From Chloroflexota bacterium (GTDB lineage Bacteria > Chloroflexota > Ktedonobacteria > Ktedonobacterales > Ktedonobacteraceae), in assembly GCA_902810755.1 (NCBI GenBank), contig CADDYT010000231.1, forward strand, positions 1 through 5,981: a DNA stretch of 5,981 bases, given 5' to 3'. The notes under the pieces are model-generated. The model was not told the DNA's origin, ran no database searches, and saw only the letters and a list, made by a program, of their open reading frames with translations. Made by a program: the position numbers and the translations under genes. Numbering within the stretch: the stretch's first letter is position 1; each line of letters starts with the position of its first letter. Shown piece by piece: positions 1 to 4,908 of this stretch.

Positions 1-1
1 G

Positions 2-100
2 CCTCTGACGGCACTACGGGAGCGAGCCTACGAAGACGCACAGCGCAACACTCACTACTGCAAGTATACCCTGCACCTCAGCGATTTGTCGCGCCCGTAG
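2..100 (+). CDS. C-terminal fragment of an unidentified protein, cut by the window edge
   Basis: Reading from base 2, 32 codons are open and end in TAG at 98-100. The peptide is mixed and polar, with segments such as LRERAYEDAQRNTHY and YTLHLSDL. 23 of its 32 codons end in G or C, which matches the codon bias of the confident genes in this window. Frame 1 is also open here, as far as 237, but that reading runs through the palindrome array and gives a basic, unstructured peptide, so frame 2 is preferred. I do not recognise the family, and 32 residues are too few to assign one. The stop codon lies inside a CCCGTAGGCG motif that recurs at 2876, so the repeat region begins right at the end of this gene. 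Confidence 0.4.
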   Translation, partial: PLTALRERAYEDAQRNTHYCKYTLHLSDLSRP

Positions 101-113
101 GCGGCAATTTTCG

Positions 114-259
114 TACCAGTTTCGGCAGAAAACTATGCCGAAAACGGCAGCAAACTATACTGAAAACGGCAGAAAATCTACCGGAAAAGAGAGTATTTCC
201 TGCCGAAAATGGCAGGTTGCCCTACCAGTTCCGGTAGACTTTCCTGCCAGTTCCGGCAG
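114..259. repeat. Seven-unit array of imperfect palindromes, 21-22 bp period
   Basis: 15-bp units start at 114, 136, 158, 179, 201, 223 and 245. They are TACCAGTTTCGGCAG, TGCCGAAAACGGCAG, TACTGAAAACGGCAG, TACCGGAAAAGAGAG, TGCCGAAAATGGCAG, TACCAGTTCCGGTAG and TGCCAGTTCCGGCAG. Spacers are 7, 7, 6, 7, 7 and 7 nt. Most units have inverted arms TRCC and GGYA around a 6-bp centre. Judged by the A-rich centre, units 2-5 face one way and units 1, 6 and 7 the other. The arms of unit 6 have changed together (TACC with GGTA), so the dyad is retained. The spacing is about two helical turns, which would put every unit on one face of the DNA. The array ends 60 bp before the -35 of murT. It could be a cooperative operator, a protein-loading site or a dispersed repeat family. 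The repeat itself is plain to see; its function is inference. Confidence 0.85.
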
Positions 260-319
260 GAGCCAGGAGGAAAGGGGTTCGCAAGAACGGATTCACCGCA
301 ACCAGTATGCCTATTTCAC

Positions 320-348
320 TTGCCCGGCAGGACAAGGTTTGCTATACT
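320..348 (+). promoter_or_regulatory. Sigma70-type promoter for murT-gatD
   Basis: A -35 hexamer TTGCCC (320-325; 4 of 6 match TTGACA) and a -10 hexamer TATACT (343-348; 5 of 6 match TATAAT) are separated by exactly 17 bp. TG at 340-341 forms an extended -10 (TGC before TATACT). Transcription would start near 354-356 and leave a leader of about 40 nt before the murT ATG. A compact palindrome TGCC-C-GGCA (321-329) overlaps the -35. Its arms match those of the upstream array but its centre is much shorter. Confidence 0.65.
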
Positions 349-378
349 GCACAGCAACAAATGCGAGTGTTCTTTATT

Positions 379-384
379 GAGAGG
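379..384 (+). promoter_or_regulatory. Ribosome binding site of murT
   Basis: GAGAGG lies 9 nt before the ATG at 394. It is the best Shine-Dalgarno-like sequence near any candidate murT start and is the main reason for choosing 394 over the in-frame ATG at 475, which has no comparable site. Confidence 0.5.
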
Positions 385-393
385 TTTTGATGT

Positions 394-1884
394 ATGGCCG
401 TAGACGATAAGACAAATGGAACTCACATAGAGCAGCAGGGTAACAGTGATGGACATGGACAGGGCGGCGCTACTATGCCTTCGGGGCTGGGGCGGGCGCG
501 ACTGGCCCTGGCTATTTCTGCCGGGAAGCTGGCCGGGGCTTCCGGGCGTTTCTTCCGTATCGGCGGCGGGACGAGCCTGCCCGGCATGATTGCGCGCCGC
601 ATCGACCCTAATGTCCTCAAGTCCATCGTGGGCGCGAGCAAGGCGAAGAAAATTGTCATCACGGGCAGCAACGGCAAGACGACGACGGCGCGCATGACCG
701 CCGCCATTGCCGATGCCAGCGGACAGCGTGTCTCGCAGAACCGTACCGGCTCAAACATGCTGCAAGGCGTGACCTCGGTGGCCGTCAATTTCGCCGATAT
801 CTTCGGGCGGCTGGACAGCGACGTGCTGCTCTTCGAGATCGATGAAGGCACGATGCCGCTGGTACTACCGGAGATTGAGCCGGACGTGGTGGTCATCACC
901 AACATCTTCCGCGACCAGCTTGACCGCTATGGCGAACTGTATTCGGTGGCGAAGGCCCTCAATAAGCTGCTGGAGTCGCTGCCAGCGTCGTCAACGATTA
1001 TTCTGAACGGCAATGACCCGCAGGTGGCGAATTTCGGGCAGAACGCGCAGGCGCGCCGTCTATTCTTCGGGTTGGAATCGAAGGAGGTTGGCACGCCGGT
1101 ACCCGAACAATCGGCGGACATTATTCGCTGCATCCACTGCCAGGAAGACCTGCTCTACGAAGTGGCCTACATGTCGCACCTGGGCATCTATCGCTGCCCC
1201 AACTGCGGCTACACGCTGCCGAAGCTGGATATCGCCGCGACCAGCATCCAACTGGCCCCCGACGGCGAAGGGCCAACGCATGTAACGATGCGCATACCTG
1301 AGGGCGAACTACACTTCGAGATTCCCCTGCCCGGCCTGCACAACGTCTACAACGCCGCCGCCGCCATCGGAGCCGGGCTGGCCGCCGGGTTCGACATGGA
1401 GAAAGTTCCCGCCGCCATTGGCAACATTCGCCCCGCCTTTGGCCGCTTAGAGAAGATTCAGGCAGGCGATCAGACCATCTACCTGGCCTTCGTGAAGAAC
1501 CCGACCTCCTTCAACCTCATGCTGCGCCTGATCGCGAAACACCCCGGCCAGAAGCACCTGCTGCTGGCCGCCAGCCACACCATCGTCGACGGCGAAGACT
1601 TCGCCTGGCTCTGGGATGTGGATATCGAAGATCTGGCTCCTGACATTCTCGATGTGGTGTGCAGCGGCAACAAGCCCGAAGAACTCGCCATGCGCCTCAA
1701 ATACGCCGAAGTCCCCGTCGACAAAATACAGTTGATCGAGGATCGCGAGGCAGCACTAGACGCGGCGCTGAAGAATGCCGGGCCGGGCGGCACGCTCTAC
1801 ATCATGTGCAGCTACACGCCAACGCACGAACTGCGCCGCATCATGCAAAAACGCGGCTGGGTCAAGCACTTCTGGGAAGAATAA
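394..1884 (+). CDS. murT: MurT, Mur-ligase-like subunit of lipid II isoglutaminyl synthase
   Basis: This is the ATP-dependent subunit of the MurT/GatD amidotransferase. It activates the D-glutamate alpha-carboxyl of lipid II and uses ammonia delivered by GatD to make D-isoglutamine, in the cytoplasm at the membrane. The 496 residues show the P-loop TGSNGKTTT at 90-98, the family motif NIFRDQLDRYGE at 170-181, and a four-cysteine zinc ribbon (CIHC 246-249, CPNC 268-271) within the Mur-ligase middle domain. PLPGLHNVYNAAAA follows at 311-324, then the C-terminal DUF1727 domain with KNPTSFN at 368-374 and VDGEDFAWLWDVD at 398-410. In known complexes an aspartate of this C-terminal domain completes the GatD catalytic triad; a DGxD aspartate here is my candidate. 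Family members are usually about 440 residues. The excess is mainly a polar, Gly/Gln-rich N-terminus of about 33 residues, so the ATG at 475 is an alternative start. gatD follows directly. Confidence 0.95.
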   Translation: MAVDDKTNGTHIEQQGNSDGHGQGGATMPSGLGRARLALAISAGKLAGASGRFFRIGGGTSLPGMIARRIDPNVLKSIVGASKAKKIVITGSNGKTTTARMTAAIADASGQRVSQNRTGSNMLQGVTSVAVNFADIFGRLDSDVLLFEIDEGTMPLVLPEIEPDVVVITNIFRDQLDRYGELYSVAKALNKLLESLPASSTIILNGNDPQVANFGQNAQARRLFFGLESKEVGTPVPEQSADIIRCIHCQEDLLYEVAYMSHLGIYRCPNCGYTLPKLDIAATSIQLAPDGEGPTHVTMRIPEGELHFEIPLPGLHNVYNAAAAIGAGLAAGFDMEKVPAAIGNIRPAFGRLEKIQAGDQTIYLAFVKNPTSFNLMLRLIAKHPGQKHLLLAASHTIVDGEDFAWLWDVDIEDLAPDILDVVCSGNKPEELAMRLKYAEVPVDKIQLIEDREAALDAALKNAGPGGTLYIMCSYTPTHELRRIMQKRGWVKHFWEE

Positions 1885-1955
1885 CATTCTAGAGAAGAAC
1901 GGATGAGCCAGCTTGAGAGGCTAGAGAAAGTAGACGAGAGCGATAAATCATCGGC

Positions 1956-1962
1956 GGGAGGA
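1956..1962 (+). promoter_or_regulatory. Strong ribosome binding site that sets the gatD start at GTG 1972
   Basis: GGGAGGA lies 9 nt before an in-frame GTG at 1972. The upstream in-frame ATG at 1903 is preceded only by the weak AGAAGAACGG. Of the 23 codons between the two starts, only 12 end in G or C and several are rare types (AGG, CTA, ATA), which looks more like spacer than coding sequence. Confidence 0.6.
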
Positions 1963-1971
1963 ATACTGACT

Positions 1972-2787
1972 GTGAGCGAACAAGAACAAGTGCAAGATAG
2001 CGGTATGGTACTGAAGATTGGCCATCTGTATCCAACACTGATGAGTGTGGCGGCCGATCGCGGCAACCTGTTTTCCATCGAGAAACGCTGCAAATGGCGC
2101 GGCATTCGCACCGAGGTGGAGCAGATTTTTGTGAAGCAGACGCCCGATTTTACGAAATATGACCTCATCCTCTTTCATGGCGGGGCCGACCGCGAGATGG
2201 AACTGGCCTCGCGCGACATCCAGGCAAAGGCTCCTTCACTGCGCGAGGCGGCGGAGTCCGGCACGGTCTTTCTCAGCGTCTGCGCGGGCTACCAGTTGCT
2301 CGGACACTATTACAAGCCGTTTCAGGGGCCTGAACTGAAGGGCGTTGGCCTGCTCGATCTGTATACAGAGGGCGGCGATAAACGCTTCATGACGCATATG
2401 GCGCTGGAATGCGAGTTTGAGCCGATCGGCAAACAGGTGCTGGTGGGCTATGAAAATCATAGCGGGCGCACCTACCTGGGGCCGAAGGCGCAGCCGCTGG
2501 GTAAGGTGCTGGCCGGCTGGGGCAACAATGGCAAAGATAGCTACGAGGGCGCCGTTTACAAGAATGTCTTCGGCACCTACCTGCACGGCCCGGTACTGCC
2601 GAAAAATCCCTGGTTTACCGATTTGCTCATCCTGCGCGCGCTGGAAAGACGCTACGGCAAAGGCAATGTGCAGCTTGCTCCCCTGGATGATAGCACGGAG
2701 ATAGCCGCCCATGATGCCGCCCTCAAGCTGGCAATGGAGTTCAAAGGCACTATGTCCGCTATCGAAGCAACCCCCTGGAAACGCTAA
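1972..2787 (+). CDS. gatD: GatD, glutamine amidotransferase subunit of lipid II isoglutaminyl synthase
   Basis: This class I (CobB/CobQ-like) glutaminase hydrolyses glutamine and passes ammonia to MurT for amidation of lipid II D-glutamate. From GTG 1972 it has 271 residues. The family N-terminus LKIGHLYPTLMS begins at residue 14. The nucleophile is Cys104 in SVCAGYQLLG (102-111), and the catalytic His205 lies in GTYLHGPVLPKNP (201-213). GVGLLDLYTEGG (124-135) and GYENHSGRTYLG (159-170) are also typical of GatD. The third triad member is expected from MurT. I chose 1972 for its strong ribosome binding site and because family proteins begin close to the first beta strand. The in-frame ATG at 1903 would add 23 residues and shorten the gap to murT from 87 to 18 nt, so it remains possible. 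The order murT-gatD and the shared strand indicate one operon. No convincing terminator follows. Confidence 0.93.
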   Translation: MSEQEQVQDSGMVLKIGHLYPTLMSVAADRGNLFSIEKRCKWRGIRTEVEQIFVKQTPDFTKYDLILFHGGADREMELASRDIQAKAPSLREAAESGTVFLSVCAGYQLLGHYYKPFQGPELKGVGLLDLYTEGGDKRFMTHMALECEFEPIGKQVLVGYENHSGRTYLGPKAQPLGKVLAGWGNNGKDSYEGAVYKNVFGTYLHGPVLPKNPWFTDLLILRALERRYGKGNVQLAPLDDSTEIAAHDAALKLAMEFKGTMSAIEATPWKR

Positions 2788-2848
2788 CCGTATATTCTTC
2801 GACAGTTTCGCTGTGAGCGGTACGGCGGCACGTATCATGCAATGAACT

Positions 2849-2854
2849 TTGACA
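2849..2854 (+). promoter_or_regulatory. Perfect TTGACA (-35-like) without a good -10
   Basis: TTGACA matches the -35 consensus fully. At 16-18 bp spacing the -10 positions read ACTTAC, CTTACC or TTACCC, all poor. The 17-bp position (2872-2877) abuts the left end of the inverted-repeat element at 2877. The site may be an orphan hexamer or a promoter damaged by insertion of that element. Confidence 0.3.
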
Positions 2855-2876
2855 GATAATCCGTCTATGTACTTAC

Positions 2877-2976
2877 CCGTAGGCGCCGGGTGATCGTGCG
2901 TTCCACCAATTTATTGGCCCGTCTTGCTTATATTGCCCGTGTTGTCAATAAATTGGCGAACAGTCGGCGCCTACGG
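2877..2976. repeat. 100-bp nested inverted-repeat element (MITE- or REP-like)
   Basis: The outer arms are perfect: CCGTAGGCGCCG at 2877-2888 and its reverse complement CGGCGCCTACGG at 2965-2976. Inside them is a second perfect pair, CCAATTTATTG at 2906-2916 and CAATAAATTGG at 2946-2956. The central loop carries two near-identical direct copies, GCCCGTCTTG (2917-2926) and GCCCGTGTTG (2935-2944). The element has no coding capacity of its own and no clear target-site duplication. The two arm pairs in the same order fit a folded single-strand structure or a small non-autonomous mobile element. It could also fold in the mRNA leader of the downstream gene, whose start codon is 20 nt away. Confidence 0.75.
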
Positions 2977-2983
2977 CATTATT

Positions 2984-2988
2984 AAGGA
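2984..2988 (+). promoter_or_regulatory. Ribosome binding site of the glycosidase gene
   Basis: AAGGA lies 7 nt before ATG 2996 but only 1 nt before ATG 2990, so 2996 is the favoured start. Choosing 2996 also removes the residues encoded from ATG 2924, most of which come from the inverted-repeat element. Confidence 0.55.
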
Positions 2989-2995
2989 AATGTCT

Positions 2996-3820
2996 ATGCC
3001 ATTCAAAAAACTGCTCAAACTCCTTCTACTGTTCCCTCTGCTGTTTTGCGTACTGGCAGGCTGTGATCTGACATTCAGCGGCGCATCTTCCTCGTCAACA
3101 GGTTCCGGCGTTGATAGTTCGGGGACACCGGCGTTGAACACGTGGATACAGGCCGCGCCGGGCGTCGAGATTCGCTATGAGGACTGGAAAAGTCCGGGCG
3201 ATAATGAAGATACGGTGACAATTGTGCGCTTCGACGTACATCACATCCGGTTGAGCGTCGCCTATCAGCCCTCTGATCCACTGGCGATGAGCGAGTGGAT
3301 GAAGAAGGAGCAGGCAACGGCCATTATTAACGGCGGCTACTTCGATGAGCAGAATAATGCTGAGGGGCTGGTGATCGCCGGCGGGCAGGCGTTCGGCACC
3401 TCCTATAGCGGCTTCGGCGGCATGCTTTCCGTCAACAGCCAGGGGCAGATTCGCCTGCGCTCGCTTAGCGAAGCCCCGTATAAACCCAACAGCGAGCAGT
3501 TAGAGCAGGCAACGCAATCATCCCCGCTGCTTATGCTGCACGGCAAGCGCACGCAATTCAACGCCGACTCGGCAGGCTCGCGGCGCAGCGTGGTGGCAAT
3601 GGATAAGCAGGGTCGCCTGCTCTTCATCGTCAGCCCCGGCATGGCCTTCTCGCTGGACGAACTGGCCGACCTGCTCGTCTCTTCCGACCTCTCCATCGAT
3701 ACCGCGCTCAACCTCGACGGCGGCGCCTCCACCGGCCTCTACGTCAATGCCGGCAACCAGCATGTCAACATTGACTCGGTGACACCGCTGCCGCTTGTGA
3801 TTGTGGTGAAGGCGAAATAG
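2996..3820 (+). CDS. Phosphodiester glycosidase (NAGPA-domain) family lipoprotein
   Basis: From ATG 2996 the protein has 274 residues. A basic start (MPFKKLLK) and a leucine-rich segment lead to the lipobox LAGC with Cys23, so it should be lipid-anchored on the outer face of the membrane. A Ser/Gly/Thr-rich linker (about 29-45) follows. The rest fits the NAGPA fold, named after the mammalian enzyme that uncovers mannose-6-phosphate by removing N-acetylglucosamine. Landmarks are INGGYFDEQNNAEGLVIAGG (111-130), SRRSVVAMDKQGRLLF (195-210) and the hallmark NLDGGASTGLY (239-249). Bacterial members are thought to act on phosphodiester-linked sugars in polysaccharide or envelope material; the substrate here is unknown. 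The protein reads through to a TAG at 3818-3820 with no sign of damage. An upstream start at 2924 would bury the signal peptide behind 24 residues, so I reject it. It converges on the WD40 gene. Confidence 0.88.
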   Translation: MPFKKLLKLLLLFPLLFCVLAGCDLTFSGASSSSTGSGVDSSGTPALNTWIQAAPGVEIRYEDWKSPGDNEDTVTIVRFDVHHIRLSVAYQPSDPLAMSEWMKKEQATAIINGGYFDEQNNAEGLVIAGGQAFGTSYSGFGGMLSVNSQGQIRLRSLSEAPYKPNSEQLEQATQSSPLLMLHGKRTQFNADSAGSRRSVVAMDKQGRLLFIVSPGMAFSLDELADLLVSSDLSIDTALNLDGGASTGLYVNAGNQHVNIDSVTPLPLVIVVKAK

Positions 3821-3877
3821 ACTGTTCCGCTCCCTGTGTTCTCAAGCGTACTGCATGAATCAGCCGTGAGCAAGCTG

Positions 3878-3901
3878 TCAGGCTCGACGAAAGAAGCCTG
3901 A
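3878..3901. terminator. Weak hairpin between convergent genes, possible terminator
   Basis: TCAGGCT (3878-3884) pairs with AGCCTGA (3895-3901) around a 10-nt loop, and a G-T pair can extend the stem. It sits between the stop codons of the two convergent genes, where a shared terminator would be expected. Neither strand has a T-run after the stem, so an intrinsic terminator is not well supported. A second small pairing, TGGCAG (3903-3908) with CTGCCA (3918-3923), runs into the end of the WD40 gene. Confidence 0.3.
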
Positions 3902-3908
3902 TTGGCAG

Positions 3909-4886
3909 CTAGCTGGCCTGCCAGACGCGAAGGCCGTCAGCCGCACAAGCGATGCGTGAGCCGTCAGGCGACCAGGCCAATGCTCCCACGACATCTGGCA
4001 GACCACGATAGGTGAAAACCAGGTGCCCCGTGCTGGCATCCCAGAGTCGCACGGTATTGTCCCAGGAGCCAGAGGCGATGCGCTGGCCATCGGGCGACCA
4101 GGCGACGGCCTGAACTGTAGCGGTATGGCCCCGGAAGATCAAGTGGGTGTGACCGGTAGTAGCGTCCCAGACGCGCACGCTGTGGTCTTCACTGCCCGAA
4201 GCAATGAACTGGCTATCGGGCGACCACGCCACGGCCCACACCCACTTGCTATGGCCACGATAGGTCAGTAGATGTTGACCGGTGGCAGCGTTCCAGACCT
4301 GTACGGTCGTGTCGAAACTGCCCGAGGCAATGCGCGTGCCATCGGGCGACCAGGCCACTTCCTCAACCGTCGCGGTATGGCCGCGATAAGCCAGGATGCG
4401 CCTGCCCGTCGCCGCGTCCCAGACCTGGACAGTGTGATCGCTGCCAGCAGAGGCGATACGTTTGCCATCAGGCGACCAGGCGACAGCAAGCACCAGGTCG
4501 CTGTGGCCGCGATAGGTCAGCAGGTGTCTACCCGTCGCCGCATCCCAGATCTGCACTGTTTTATCCCAGGAGGCCGAGGCAATGCGTGTGCCATCGGGCG
4601 ACCAGGCCACATCCCAGACGTGATTGAGATGGCCATGAACCGTGAAGAGAATCCGACCCGTGGCGGCGTCGCGGACCTGCACCGTCCCATCCGTTCCTCC
4701 CAATGCCAGATATTGGCCATTGGGAGACCAGGCCACCGTGAAGACGTTGAAAGGGTTCTTGATGCTTAGCAGTGTCGTTCCCAGTGGCGGAGCACTCCTG
4801 AGCGCGGCGCTGACGGCAGAGCAGGCAGTCAAGACCAGGAGCAGCACGCTGATAGCAAAGAGCCTTCCGAGAGTACGCAGCCGCAT
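3909..4886 (-). CDS. Seven-bladed WD40-repeat lipoprotein
   Basis: The 325-residue product begins with a basic, hydrophobic signal peptide ending in the lipobox LTAC (19-22), so it should be anchored outside the cytoplasm through Cys22. The rest is a complete WD40 beta-propeller. The AWSP motif occurs at 52, 94, 136, 178, 220, 262 and 304, exactly 42 residues apart. Blades share the pattern GH..x..VAWSPDG..IASGS.D.TVQVWDAATG, and blade 1 has VRD in place of the usual WD. Such propellers are protein-binding scaffolds and no catalytic domain is attached, so the role is probably structural or in binding; the partner is unknown. AAGGAGA lies just upstream at a 6-nt spacing (4893-4899), supporting ATG 4886. 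The start is 22 nt after the stop of the upstream lipoprotein gene, which suggests co-transcription and perhaps a shared complex. The repeats are also similar at DNA level. Confidence 0.92.
   Translation of the reverse strand: MRLRTLGRLFAISVLLLVLTACSAVSAALRSAPPLGTTLLSIKNPFNVFTVAWSPNGQYLALGGTDGTVQVRDAATGRILFTVHGHLNHVWDVAWSPDGTRIASASWDKTVQIWDAATGRHLLTYRGHSDLVLAVAWSPDGKRIASAGSDHTVQVWDAATGRRILAYRGHTATVEEVAWSPDGTRIASGSFDTTVQVWNAATGQHLLTYRGHSKWVWAVAWSPDSQFIASGSEDHSVRVWDATTGHTHLIFRGHTATVQAVAWSPDGQRIASGSWDNTVRLWDASTGHLVFTYRGLPDVVGALAWSPDGSRIACAADGLRVWQAS
3968..4733 (-). repeat. Seven-copy 126-bp tandem repeat encoding the WD40 blades
   Basis: On the plus strand the marker GCGACCAGGC or a one-base variant starts at 3968, 4094, 4220, 4346, 4472, 4598 and 4724, exactly 126 bp apart with no insertion or deletion. 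The strict period and close nucleotide similarity imply fairly recent duplication or gene conversion between blades. The array is a likely place for copy-number change between strains and for assembly collapse. Confidence 0.85.
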
Positions 4887-4892
4887 GGAAAC

Positions 4893-4900
4893 TCTCCTTT
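4893..4900 (-). promoter_or_regulatory. Ribosome binding site of the WD40 lipoprotein gene
   Basis: Read on the minus strand, AAAGGAGA ends 6 nt before the ATG at 4886. It lies within the 22-nt gap after the stop codon of the preceding gene, which supports translation from a shared transcript. Confidence 0.7.
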
Positions 4901-4908
4901 CGGCAAGC

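Larger units (their letters stand above)
101..393 (+). other. Intergenic region upstream of murT
   Basis: This gap of about 290 bp holds three things: the seven-unit palindrome array at 114-259, a spacer at 260-319 in which I see nothing specific, and the promoter and ribosome binding site of murT at 320-384. The short open frames here have no convincing ribosome binding site with protein-like composition, and they overlap the repeats or the promoter, so I treat the stretch as regulatory or repetitive DNA and not as coding. Confidence 0.7.
2788..2995 (+). other. Intergenic region between gatD and the glycosidase gene
   Basis: After the gatD stop there are weak pairings (CCGTA 2788-2792 with TACGG 2821-2825, and ACAG 2802-2805 with CTGT 2811-2814). 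No T-run follows, so I do not call a terminator. A perfect TTGACA lies at 2849-2854, and the 100-bp inverted-repeat element occupies 2877-2976. A reading frame from ATG 2924 runs out of the element into the next gene, but the translation start is better placed at 2996. Confidence 0.6.

Noticed and set aside
1..237. Open frame 1 running from the left edge through the palindrome array to TAG at 235-237
   Set aside because: The peptide is basic and low in structure, it is made largely from repeat DNA, and frame 2 has the more gene-like codon use at the left edge.
114..259. The array as a CRISPR
   Set aside because: Spacers are only 6-7 nt, units are 15 bp and degenerate, and no cas gene is present.
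135..403. Small plus-strand open frames of 81 and 64 codons across the array and promoter
   Set aside because: They lie in different frames over repeat DNA, lack convincing ribosome binding sites and cover the murT promoter.
423..905. 160-codon minus-strand frame inside murT
   Set aside because: It is an antisense shadow of a well-supported gene, with low-complexity Ser/Pro/Arg composition and no recognisable motif.
2788..2825. Possible terminator after gatD
   Set aside because: The pairings are 4-5 bp with a long outer loop and no following T-run.
2236..2838. 200-codon minus-strand frame antisense to gatD
   Set aside because: It overlaps the conserved GatD catalytic region, and no domain or good ribosome binding site is visible.
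4272..4769. 165-codon plus-strand frame opposite the WD40 repeats
   Set aside because: Its apparent repeats are simply the antisense reading of the 126-bp blades.
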